Below, in pieces: positions 16,300-23,576 of a stretch of DNA of 64,000 nucleotides. Source of the DNA: an uncultured Caldisericota bacterium (GTDB taxonomy: Bacteria > Caldisericota > Caldisericia > Cryosericales > Cryosericaceae); the NCBI GenBank assembly GCA_903871855.1, contig CAIQIK010000020.1, forward strand, positions 62,001 through 126,000. Reading direction: 5' to 3'. Made by a program: the position numbers and the translations under genes. Position 1 is the stretch's first letter. Each line of letters opens with the position of its first letter. The notes beneath the pieces were generated by a model. It was not told where the DNA came from. It made no database searches and saw only the letters and a list, made by a program, of their open reading frames with translations.

Positions 16300-16327
16300 T
16301 TGACTTGGCAGCGAGTTGTTATACAAT
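16300..16327 (+). promoter_or_regulatory. Sigma-70 promoter for the formate/nitrite channel gene (and possibly the hydrogenase operon)
   Basis: TTGACT (16300-16305) and TACAAT (16322-16327) are 16 bp apart. No terminator is visible between here and the hydA end at 22514, so this may drive the FNT-mobA-hydrogenase genes together. The rest of the 384-bp gap before 16456 shows nothing else I can assign. Confidence 0.55.
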
Positions 16328-16455
16328 TCACATGGCGTAAACGCATGCCGTCGTACCGCTGGGTGCCTTGGCTGGCTATTGATGATGCTGTCCCAGCGGA
16401 GGGAGTATTGTGTATATGCGCGGACGGGTGCGCTGGAAGACGAAAAGGAGGCGGC

Positions 16456-17310
16456 ATGGAATGCTTGTCACCTGCATCGATCGCTGAGACCACGGTAGTT
16501 TCCGGCGAGTGGAAGGCGAATCTGAGTGTGGTCCAATTGCTGATTCTGGGTACCCTTGCCGGCGCCTATATCGGGTTTGGCGGTCAGCTCTTTACGCTCG
16601 TTACGAGTGATCTTCCCCACTATGTGGGAACTGGGCTCAGCCGGCTGATCGGCGGTCTGTCATTCTCTGTCGGCCTCGTGCTGGTTGTTTTGAGCGGCGC
16701 CGAGCTCTTCACCGGCAACAGTCTCATTGCCATGGCGGCGTTCTCCCACCGGATCCGCTGGAGCCGTGTGGCGCGCAACTGGGCGTGGGTGTACATGGCC
16801 AACCTTGCCGGGTCACTTCTGCTTGCGGTGATTCTCTTCGGAACGAGACAGTATGCTATGAGTGAGTACGCAGTCGGAGCCAATGCTCTCAAAGTGGCTG
16901 TGGCGAAGGTCAACATGCCATTCTGGACGGCGTTCCTCCGTGGCATCCTGTGCAACTGGCTCGTGTGTCTCGGCGTATGGATGGCGACGGGGGCCACTGA
17001 CACGATTGGGAAAGTAGTGGGGACGATGGTGCCGATTACCGTCTTCGTGGCCTCCGGCTTTGAACACAGTGTAGCAGACATGTTCTTCGTTCCGATGGGT
17101 TTGCTCCTGAAGAAGGTGCCGTCGGTCGTCGCAGCTGCCGGCCCGCTTTCTGGTATTGAGCACCTGACATGGGGGAGTGGGTTGTTTATTCGGAGTCTGT
17201 TGCCGGTCACGCTCGGGAACCTTGTCGGCGGCGTGGTCTTTGTGGCGTTCCTTTACTGGGCAGTGTACCTTGGCTTATCCCGCGACCGAGCCTCTGAAGG
17301 TCTACGATGA
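16456..17310 (+). CDS. Formate/nitrite transporter (FNT) family channel
   Basis: 284 residues starting at ATG 16456 behind AAAGGAGG. Six membrane segments are visible: LLILGTLAGAYIGFGGQLF, LSFSVGLVLVVLSGAELFTGN, ARNWAWVYMANLAGSLLLAV, FLRGILCNWLVCLGVWMA, VFVASGFEHSVADMFFVP and LGNLVGGVVFVAFLYW. The FNT signature ELFTGN, the central pore His in GFEHSVADM and the second half NLVGG are present. FNT pentamers conduct formate, nitrite or HS-. The neighbouring hydrogenase genes favour formate, though no formate dehydrogenase is visible here. Confidence 0.9.
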   Translation: MECLSPASIAETTVVSGEWKANLSVVQLLILGTLAGAYIGFGGQLFTLVTSDLPHYVGTGLSRLIGGLSFSVGLVLVVLSGAELFTGNSLIAMAAFSHRIRWSRVARNWAWVYMANLAGSLLLAVILFGTRQYAMSEYAVGANALKVAVAKVNMPFWTAFLRGILCNWLVCLGVWMATGATDTIGKVVGTMVPITVFVASGFEHSVADMFFVPMGLLLKKVPSVVAAAGPLSGIEHLTWGSGLFIRSLLPVTLGNLVGGVVFVAFLYWAVYLGLSRDRASEGLR

Positions 17311-17386
17311 TCGTTCTGAGGACATGTTATTGGACTGGAGATGCGCACTCTCGTGCGTGGACGGCACTATGTCCGGGAGCCACTCC

Positions 17387-18019
17387 ATGAACCTCGTTGT
17401 GCTGGCGGGTGGGCAGAGCGAACGCATGGGCCACTGCTGCAAGCACCGAGACCTCCTCGCAGACATACCACTGTACAAACACGTTTTCCTTCACCTTGGC
17501 CCAATCTGTGACAGTGTCTTGGTCGTCGAGAACGCCGGGCGTGTCGACATGGAGTGCCGCGCTGGCATACGCGTCGTGCACGACCTGATCGCCGACGCCG
17601 GCCCCCTCGGCGGTATCTACTCGGGACTGGCCGCATCGGACTCCTGGTTGAACTTCGTCATTGCTGCCGACATGCCGTATGCATCTCGGCAGCTTGCAGC
17701 CGCCATGGAAGCATATGCGCTTCGGAACAAGTTCGACATTGTTTATCCAAACATCGACGGTTTGCTGGAACCACTCTTCGCCGTTTACTCGCAGCGTGTG
17801 GCTAGCGTGGCCCTCGCTGTGCTGAATGCTGGGCGCCGTTCGATCCGAGAGCTGTTCACAAGCGCGCAGTTGAGCGTTGGCGCTGTTGACAGGCAATTCG
17901 TCATGCGGTACGACCAGAAGCTGATGTCTTTCTTCAATGTGAACACACCCGACGACCTCATCATGGCAAGGCTGATGATGCCCGTGAGTGAAAAGTCTCT
18001 ACAGGAGGAACGTGTATGA
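17387..18019 (+). CDS. mobA: Molybdenum cofactor guanylyltransferase-like nucleotidyltransferase
   Basis: About 210 residues with the MobA start MNLVVLAGGQSERMG, the following Lys region (HCCKHRDLL), the conserved RVVHDLIADAGPLGGIYSGL and the metal motif AADMP. The final FFNVNTPDDL is the MobA C-terminal signature. It attaches GMP to molybdopterin to give the bis-MGD cofactor. The start is placed at ATG 17387; earlier in-frame ATGs exist at 17324 and 17369. The stop overlaps the hydrogenase-associated NuoE gene (ATGA). The xanthine-dehydrogenase-type enzyme downstream would normally use a cytosine or unmodified cofactor, so another Mo enzyme probably exists elsewhere. Confidence 0.85.
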   Translation: MNLVVLAGGQSERMGHCCKHRDLLADIPLYKHVFLHLGPICDSVLVVENAGRVDMECRAGIRVVHDLIADAGPLGGIYSGLAASDSWLNFVIAADMPYASRQLAAAMEAYALRNKFDIVYPNIDGLLEPLFAVYSQRVASVALAVLNAGRRSIRELFTSAQLSVGAVDRQFVMRYDQKLMSFFNVNTPDDLIMARLMMPVSEKSLQEERV

Positions 18020-18516
18020 GGATGAACCTGGAAGACCGTCTGAAAGAGAATCCCGAGCTAAAGAAGCAGTTTGATGCGCTCGACACGTACATTGGTAAGC
18101 TGGCAAGCCCGGAAGGCAGCCTCATCAATGTCCTGCACCGCGCCCAGGCGATCTTCGGGTATCTCCCGGATGAAGTACTCGAGTTCGTCTCCAGTAGACT
18201 GAACGTGCCGCGTTCTACCGTGTATGGTGTCGTCACCTTCTATCACTTCTTCTCGCGTGTTCCGAAGGGACGTCATACCGTCAGCGTGTGCCTTGGCACC
18301 GCCTGCTACGTGCGAGGCGGGAATGCAGTCTACGAGAAGGTTATGAAGATCCTGGGAGTCAAAGCCGGCGAGACCACTCAGGACGGCCGCTTCAGTCTGG
18401 ATCTTGTTCGTTGTGTGGGGGCTTGTGGTCTCGCCCCAGTCGTTGTCATCGACAAGGACACGTACGGGCGTTCCACGCCCGAGAAGGTTGCGACGTTGCT
18501 GAACAAGTACGCCTAA
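18016..18516 (+). CDS. hydC: NuoE-like [2Fe-2S] subunit of the [FeFe]-hydrogenase (HydC)
   Basis: 166 residues with the NuoE/HydC plan: a helical N-terminus (LINVLHRAQAIFGYLPDEVLEFVSSRLNV), VYGVVTFYHFFSRVPKG, and a thioredoxin-like domain with cluster cysteines VCLGTACYVRGG and RCVGACGLAPVVVI. It carries one [2Fe-2S] cluster between the flavoprotein subunit and the hydrogenase. It starts at ATG 18016 behind ACAGGAGG, overlapping mobA. The set 18016-22514 matches the HydABC composition of trimeric NAD-linked, ferredoxin-bifurcating [FeFe]-hydrogenases. Confidence 0.92.
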   Translation: MRMNLEDRLKENPELKKQFDALDTYIGKLASPEGSLINVLHRAQAIFGYLPDEVLEFVSSRLNVPRSTVYGVVTFYHFFSRVPKGRHTVSVCLGTACYVRGGNAVYEKVMKILGVKAGETTQDGRFSLDLVRCVGACGLAPVVVIDKDTYGRSTPEKVATLLNKYA

Positions 18517-18539
18517 CTTGGGACAATCGGGAGGAAACG

Positions 18540-18908
18540 ATGAAATCACTGGAAGAGCTGAAGCGCATCAAGGAACAGACCCTCAGGGAGATGGACCTTC
18601 GCCAGGCCAAGGAGAGAGGCAAGGTCGTCGTTGCGATGGGGACATGTGGCATTGCAGCTGGGGCGAAGGACGCTCTCATGGCCATCATCGACGAGCTCGA
18701 GAAGGCGGACATCCATGACGTCAAGGTAGTCCAGTCCGGCTGCATGGGACTTTGCGACAAGGAACCGACAGTCGAAGTGGCCATGAAGGGCCAGCCTGCC
18801 GTCATCTACGGCGACGTCAACGATACGAACGCGCGCAGGATTGTCCGCGAGCACGTCCAGGGTGGCAATGTCGTGGCTGATCTGGTCATCAAGCGGGAGA
18901 ACATCTAG
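18540..18908 (+). CDS. Thioredoxin-like [2Fe-2S]-domain protein of the hydrogenase operon (HydD-like)
   Basis: 122 residues with a helical N-terminus and a thioredoxin-like ferredoxin domain: VVAMGTCGIAAGAKDAL, then SGCMGLCDKEPTVEVAMKG. Only three of the four usual cysteines are present (one in the first motif, two in the second), so a canonical [2Fe-2S] site is uncertain. The start is ATG 18540 behind GGGAGGAAA. Small proteins of this kind occur between hydC and hydB in several bifurcating hydrogenase operons; their role is not settled. Confidence 0.8.
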   Translation: MKSLEELKRIKEQTLREMDLRQAKERGKVVVAMGTCGIAAGAKDALMAIIDELEKADIHDVKVVQSGCMGLCDKEPTVEVAMKGQPAVIYGDVNDTNARRIVREHVQGGNVVADLVIKRENI

Positions 18909-18932
18909 CTCAGGGGGAGAAGGGGAAACGCA

Positions 18933-20717
18933 ATGATACGAAATCAGCTGTTGGTCTGTGCAGGCGGTGCCTGCATCACGAGTGGCGAAAAGAGTGTCAA
19001 AGACGTTCTGGTCGACGAACTGAAGAAGAATGGTATCGAAGATGAGGTTCAGGTTATTGAGACCGGCTGCATGGGGGCGTGTGACCTGGGCCCGATCGTC
19101 GTCGTATATCCCGAGGGGACGTTCTACCAGAAGGTCACGGTCAAGAACGCAGGTCTTATAGTAAACGAGCATCTTGTGAAGGGTCGCACTGTCGGCGAGT
19201 TACTGTACACCGAGCCGACCAGTGAGATGAAGGCTCAGACCAGCGGTGATATCCCCTTCTATACGCGTCAGGTCAAGCGAGTCCTTCGCAATTGCGGTGT
19301 CATCGACCCTCTTTCTATCGAGGAGTATATCGCCCGGGATGGGTACTTCGCTCTTGGGAAGGCGCTGGAGATGACGCCGGACGATGTTATCCGCGTCCTT
19401 ACCGATTCGGGTCTGCGCGGCCGTGGCGGGGCTGGATTCCCGACCGGTCTCAAGTGGAAGGCTACCCGAGAAGCGAAGGGTTCCCCGAAATACGTGGTCT
19501 GCAATGGCGACGAGGGTGACCCAGGAGCGTTCATGGACCGCAGTGTGCTTGAGGGCGACCCGCATTCCATCATCGAGGCGATGGCCATCGCAGGATATGC
19601 GATCGGCGCGGAGAAGGGTTACATGTATGTCCGTGCTGAGTATCCGCTTGCCATTGAGCGATTCGAGTATGCGATCGGCAAGGCGCGCGAGTACGGGTTC
19701 CTCGGACGAGGTATTCTGGGCACTGGGTTCAATTTCGACATTGAGATCCGTATCGGTGCCGGGGCATTCGTTTGCGGCGAGGAGACTGCTCTCCTGCGGT
19801 CTATCGAGGGCAAACGAGGAACGCCGAGCATCAAGCCCCCGTTCCCTGCGCAGGCCGGGTTGTGGGCCAAACCGACGTTGATCAACAATGTCGAGACATA
19901 TGCCAATATTCCCCAGATTATTACAAACGGCGCGGAATGGTTCCGCAGCGTCGGGTCCGCCAAGAGCCCCGGCACGAAGGTGTTTGCTCTGGCGGGCAAC
20001 GTACAGAACACGGGCCTCGTCGAGGTTCCCATGGGAACGACGCTCAGGGAACTCGTGTTCGACATCGGAGGCGGCATCCCGGGAGGCAAGAAGTTCAAAG
20101 CGGCCCAGACCGGAGGTCCATCAGGCGGCGTCATCACCGCGGACTACCTGGACATGCCGATCGACTTCGACACGCTCAAGGAGATTGGAACCATCATGGG
20201 ATCCGGCGGACTCATCGTGCTTGACGAGAGCACCTGCATGGTTGACATTGCCAAGTTCTACCTTGGGTTCACGGTCGACGAGTCGTGCGGGAAGTGCACG
20301 CCGTGTCGCGAAGGGACTCTACAGATGTACCACATGATGGAACGGATTTGTGATGGCAAGGGTCGCGACGGCGACATCGAGAAGCTGAGCAAGCTGGCCA
20401 ACGTCATTAAGGATACGTCATTGTGCGGGCTTGGACAGTCGGCGCCAAATCCAGTCCTGTCGACAATCAGGTTCTACGAAGACGAGTACCGTGCTCACAT
20501 CTACGAAAAGAAGTGTCCGTCGCATGTGTGCAAGCACCTGCTGACGTACTCCATCATGCCCGAAAAGTGTGTTGGATGCACGGCATGCGCACGGCAATGT
20601 CCTGTCGACGCCATCACCGGTGAGGTCAAGAAGACTCACGTGATCGACCAGAGCAAATGCATCAAGTGTGGTTCCTGCTATGAAATTTGTCGTTTTAGTG
20701 CGATCCGCAAAGAGTAA
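18933..20717 (+). CDS. hydB: NuoF-like flavoprotein subunit of the [FeFe]-hydrogenase (HydB)
   Basis: 594 residues in four blocks. First, an N-terminal thioredoxin-like [2Fe-2S] domain (VCAGGACITSG, TGCMGACDLGP). Second, the FMN/NAD(H) core with GRGGAGFPTGLKW (about 162-174) and NGDEGDPGAFMDR. Third, a [4Fe-4S] module SCGKCTPCREGT with a distal Cys in DTSLCGLGQSAP. Fourth, a C-terminal 2[4Fe-4S] ferredoxin (CVGCTACARQCPVDAI, CIKCGSCYEIC). In HydABC enzymes this subunit binds NAD(H) and FMN and is the site where electrons split or join between NADH and ferredoxin. All cluster ligands are intact, in contrast to the second NuoF copy at 23573. Confidence 0.94.
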   Translation: MIRNQLLVCAGGACITSGEKSVKDVLVDELKKNGIEDEVQVIETGCMGACDLGPIVVVYPEGTFYQKVTVKNAGLIVNEHLVKGRTVGELLYTEPTSEMKAQTSGDIPFYTRQVKRVLRNCGVIDPLSIEEYIARDGYFALGKALEMTPDDVIRVLTDSGLRGRGGAGFPTGLKWKATREAKGSPKYVVCNGDEGDPGAFMDRSVLEGDPHSIIEAMAIAGYAIGAEKGYMYVRAEYPLAIERFEYAIGKAREYGFLGRGILGTGFNFDIEIRIGAGAFVCGEETALLRSIEGKRGTPSIKPPFPAQAGLWAKPTLINNVETYANIPQIITNGAEWFRSVGSAKSPGTKVFALAGNVQNTGLVEVPMGTTLRELVFDIGGGIPGGKKFKAAQTGGPSGGVITADYLDMPIDFDTLKEIGTIMGSGGLIVLDESTCMVDIAKFYLGFTVDESCGKCTPCREGTLQMYHMMERICDGKGRDGDIEKLSKLANVIKDTSLCGLGQSAPNPVLSTIRFYEDEYRAHIYEKKCPSHVCKHLLTYSIMPEKCVGCTACARQCPVDAITGEVKKTHVIDQSKCIKCGSCYEICRFSAIRKE

Positions 20718-20735
20718 TTGACCCGGAGGGACTTT

Positions 20736-22514
20736 ATGGAGACGAGAATGCTGAATGTGAAAATCAATGGACGGGATTACCAGGTGCCGGACGGAACGAC
20801 GATCTTGAAGGCTGCCAGGGAGTATGCAAAGATCGATGTGCCGACTCTCTGCTATCTTGAGGGAATCAGTGAGGAAGGCGCGTGCGCCATCTGCGTCGTC
20901 GAGGTAAAGGGCGCCCGCAACCTCCAGCGCGCATGTGTAGTTAAGGTCAGTGAGGGCATGGAGGTCTGGACCAATACTTCGCGCGTCCGCGAGGCCCGCA
21001 AGCTCAATGTCGAGTTGCTGTTGGCCAATCACCCAAAGGATTGCTTCACGTGCGAGAAGAGCCAGATCTGTGATCTTCGTGAGCTGGCGTCTGAGCTGGG
21101 GGTGCGGGAAGTGGAGTTTCCGCGAACCCGCACAGAGTTGCTGCCGTTTGACAACACATCGCTGTCGCTGGTGCGCGACCCCAACAAGTGCGTGCTTTGC
21201 AGGCGCTGTGTAAACGTGTGTGCCAAAGTGCAATCCGTCTATGCCATCGATATCGTGGGGCGCGGTTCGAACAGTACCGTCTCGACGTTCCTGGACGAGG
21301 GTCTGGGGAACGTAGAGTGTGTGAACTGTGGGCAGTGCCTGCTTGTTTGTCCGACTGGCGCCATCACCGAGCGGAGCGAGATTCCGGATGTATGGAAAGC
21401 GCTGGGAGACCCGGACAAGGTCGTGGTTGTCGAGACGGCTCCAGCAGTGCGCGTTGCCATCGGTGAAGAGTTTGGCATGCCTGATGGGACGCAGGCAACT
21501 GGCAAGATGGCCGCCGCTCTCCGGCGTCTCGGCTTTAACAAGGTCTTCGACACTGACTTCTCGGCCGACTTGACGATCATGGAGGAGGGATTCGAGCTCA
21601 TCGGGCGTATCAAGAACGGAGGCACTCTGCCGCTTATTACGTCCTGCTCACCAGGCTGGATCAAATTCGTGGAAACGTTCTTCCCAAAGGTGCTGGATCA
21701 CATTTCGACCTGCAAGTCGCCCCAGCAGATGTTTGGGACGGTAACAAAGACGTACTGGGCCGAGAAGATGGGGATCGACCCGAGGAAGATCGTTGTCGTG
21801 TCCACTATGCCGTGCACTGCCAAGAAATTCGAGAAGGAACGGCCGGAGATGAAGTCGGCGTTCCACTATTGGCAGGAGAAGCTGGGACTCAAGGACGAGG
21901 AGGCGTTCAAGGATGTCGACTGTGTCCTGACAACTCGCGAAGCTGCTCAGATGATCCGCGAAGCGGGCATCGACTTCGCAAACCTCCCTGACGAGGATTT
22001 CGACAAGCCGTTGGGCGAATCGACCGGCGCAGCTGTCATCTTCGGAGCTACGGGTGGCGTCATGGAAGCTGCGTTGCGGACCGCCTATGAAGTGCTCACC
22101 AAGAAATCACTGGCGAAGCTCGACTTCGAGGATGTGCGTGGACTCGAGGGCATCAAGAGTGCTGATGTCGACATTGATGGGACGACTCTGAAAGTCGCCG
22201 TCGCAAGCGGGCTGGGTAATGCACGCATCCTCATGGAGCAGGTGCAGAAGGGCGAGTCGCCCTATCACTTCATCGAGATCATGTGCTGCCCTGGTGGTTG
22301 TCTCGGCGGAGGTGGACAGCCGATTTCGGACAACCCCGACATCAAGAAGAAGCGTGCCGAGGCCATTTACCGAGAGGATGCGGGCAAGCCGATTCGCAAA
22401 TCACATGAGAACCCGGAGATTACGGAGATCTACAAGGATTTCCTGGGTGAGCCCAACAGCGAGAAGGCTCATCATTTGCTGCATACTGAGTACTGCGATC
22501 GCAGTTGTAAGTAG
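20736..22514 (+). CDS. hydA: [FeFe]-hydrogenase catalytic subunit (HydA), NADH/ferredoxin-linked group A type
   Basis: 592 residues. The N-terminal part is NuoG-like: a [2Fe-2S] domain (TLCY...GACAICVVEV...RAC), a His-Cys3 cluster (NHPKDCFTCEKSQIC) and two [4Fe-4S] clusters (CVLCRRCVNVC, CVNCGQCLLVCP). The H-cluster motifs are L1 TSCSPGW (about 301), L2 MPCTAKKFE (about 357) and L3 MCCPGGCLGGGGQP (about 515). L3 carries a Cys where most enzymes have Ala (MACPGGC). The C-terminus ends EYCDRSCK with extra cysteines. The start ATG 20736 lies behind GGAGGG. Reversible H2 production from NADH plus reduced ferredoxin is the expected role. Maturases HydEFG are not in the window. Confidence 0.95.
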   Translation: METRMLNVKINGRDYQVPDGTTILKAAREYAKIDVPTLCYLEGISEEGACAICVVEVKGARNLQRACVVKVSEGMEVWTNTSRVREARKLNVELLLANHPKDCFTCEKSQICDLRELASELGVREVEFPRTRTELLPFDNTSLSLVRDPNKCVLCRRCVNVCAKVQSVYAIDIVGRGSNSTVSTFLDEGLGNVECVNCGQCLLVCPTGAITERSEIPDVWKALGDPDKVVVVETAPAVRVAIGEEFGMPDGTQATGKMAAALRRLGFNKVFDTDFSADLTIMEEGFELIGRIKNGGTLPLITSCSPGWIKFVETFFPKVLDHISTCKSPQQMFGTVTKTYWAEKMGIDPRKIVVVSTMPCTAKKFEKERPEMKSAFHYWQEKLGLKDEEAFKDVDCVLTTREAAQMIREAGIDFANLPDEDFDKPLGESTGAAVIFGATGGVMEAALRTAYEVLTKKSLAKLDFEDVRGLEGIKSADVDIDGTTLKVAVASGLGNARILMEQVQKGESPYHFIEIMCCPGGCLGGGGQPISDNPDIKKKRAEAIYREDAGKPIRKSHENPEITEIYKDFLGEPNSEKAHHLLHTEYCDRSCK

Positions 22515-22527
22515 AACAGGAACACAA

Positions 22528-22555
22528 GGGGCGTCGACTTGCTGGTGGACGCCCC
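22528..22555 (+). terminator. GC-rich hairpin after hydA (weak terminator or processing site)
   Basis: GGGGCGTC (22528-22535) and GACGCCCC (22548-22555) form an 8-bp stem with a 12-base loop, just after the hydA stop. No T-run follows, so it may attenuate or protect the upstream RNA rather than terminate fully. Confidence 0.4.
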
Positions 22556-22588
22556 CAGGGCTCCTGAGGAACGAGGGGAGGTACGTCA

Positions 22589-22852
22589 ATGAACAGCGCA
22601 CAGCACGTTGGAGTCGTTGCAATCATCATCAGCAAGCGTGAGACGACAGCCCCGAAGGTGAACCAGATACTCACGAACCATGGAGACCTCATCATCGGAC
22701 GCTTGGGACTACCATATGGGGGCCATGGTCTTCATGTGATCTCACTCATCGTCGACGGCGAGAAGGAGCAGCTGCAGGGCCTGACTGCGGAGTTGACTGC
22801 AGTACCAGACACCATCGTCGAATCGACGATGAGCCCGGTCTGCCTCGGATAA
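22589..22852 (+). CDS. Iron-only hydrogenase system regulator, TM1266-type
   Basis: 87 residues with an ACT/NikR-C-like ferredoxin fold: HVGVVAIIISKRETTAPKVNQIL, HGDLIIGRLGLPYGGHGLHVISLIVDG and VPDTIVESTMSPV. The pattern GRLG-P-GG-G-HVI matches the small putative regulator family that accompanies [FeFe]-hydrogenase genes in Thermotoga and clostridia. A strong site GGGGAGGT precedes ATG 22589. Whether it binds DNA or a metal/ligand is not known from sequence; there is no separate DNA-binding domain. Confidence 0.8.
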   Translation: MNSAQHVGVVAIIISKRETTAPKVNQILTNHGDLIIGRLGLPYGGHGLHVISLIVDGEKEQLQGLTAELTAVPDTIVESTMSPVCLG

Positions 22853-22916
22853 GCTGCCAGCCGTCCACGTCGGGCAGGGAATGGAAAAGAGAGAGGTAGC
22901 AAGGGGTCTGTGAAAA

Positions 22917-22948
22917 ATCGTTTCAGCAAGGAATATACGCGAAACGAT
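22917..22948. promoter_or_regulatory. Inverted repeat upstream of the second NuoE/NuoF pair
   Basis: ATCGTTTC (22917-22924) and GAAACGAT (22941-22948) are perfect complements 16 bp apart. The adjacent stretch CTGTGAAA...GTTTCAG resembles an imperfect Rex-type operator (consensus TTGTGAAnnnnTTCACAA), and a Rex gene closes this gene block. Rex binding is a guess. Confidence 0.35.
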
Positions 22949-23042
22949 CGGCATTCGAGTAGTTTCCACAAAGTGCAGAACGCGGTCGGTTTCTTTGAGG
23001 GGAGCAGCAGTGCTCCGGAAAAAAACGATCAGGGAGGAAACC

Positions 23043-23576
23043 ATGGAGTTGGACAATGTCACTCGACCAGCGGGGCAGGCGCAGCCGCTGAGCGATGAAG
23101 ACAAGCGTTTTCTGCGCGAGCTGGTAGAGACAAATCGCATTGAGCATCACGGCCGGCTGTCCTACATGGACATCATGTTCGACCTTGAGCATCGCTACGG
23201 GAACTCCCTGCCGGGACCTGTGCTGGGCGAGGTCGCTCGACTAGTCGGGACCTCACCTGCGCAGCTGAATGGTTTCGTCACGTTCTACACGATGCTATCA
23301 ACAACTCCCCGCGGAAAGCACGTTATTCGTGTCTGCACGAGTGGTCCGTGCCACGTATCGGGTGCTCCGGCGATCCTGAGCAGCCTGAGGCAGTTGCTCG
23401 GTGTCGATATTGGTGAGACTACTCCGGACGGGATGTTTGCACTGGAGGCTTCCAGCTGTCTTGGGATCTGCGGAGTTTCCCCGACGCTCATGATCGATGA
23501 CGATGCGTACGGAAACCTCACGCCGGAAGACCTGCCACGAATTCTCAATGCGAAGCGCGCAGGAGGTACCCAGTGA
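23043..23576 (+). CDS. Second NuoE-like [2Fe-2S] subunit
   Basis: 177 residues with the same plan as HydC (helical N-terminus, VTFYTMLSTTPRGKHVIRV, then thioredoxin-like domain). All four cluster cysteines are kept: VCTSGPCHVSGA and SSCLGICGVSP. It is clearly divergent from the first copy, so it is an old paralogue rather than a recent duplication. The start ATG 23043 follows AGGGAGGAAA; upstream in-frame codons are rejected. The last codon overlaps the NuoF-like gene (GTGA). Its partner at 23573 lacks several clusters, so the pair may form a NADH-oxidising module for a different acceptor or a sensor. Confidence 0.9.
   Translation: MELDNVTRPAGQAQPLSDEDKRFLRELVETNRIEHHGRLSYMDIMFDLEHRYGNSLPGPVLGEVARLVGTSPAQLNGFVTFYTMLSTTPRGKHVIRVCTSGPCHVSGAPAILSSLRQLLGVDIGETTPDGMFALEASSCLGICGVSPTLMIDDDAYGNLTPEDLPRILNAKRAGGTQ

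Noticed and set aside
20418-21233. Minus-strand ORF of 271 codons opposite hydB/hydA
   Set aside because: Lies entirely opposite two conserved hydrogenase genes; composition is typical of a high-GC antisense frame.
22528-22555. Full intrinsic terminator after hydA
   Set aside because: Stem is good but there is no T-run, so only a weak terminator or processing hairpin is claimed.
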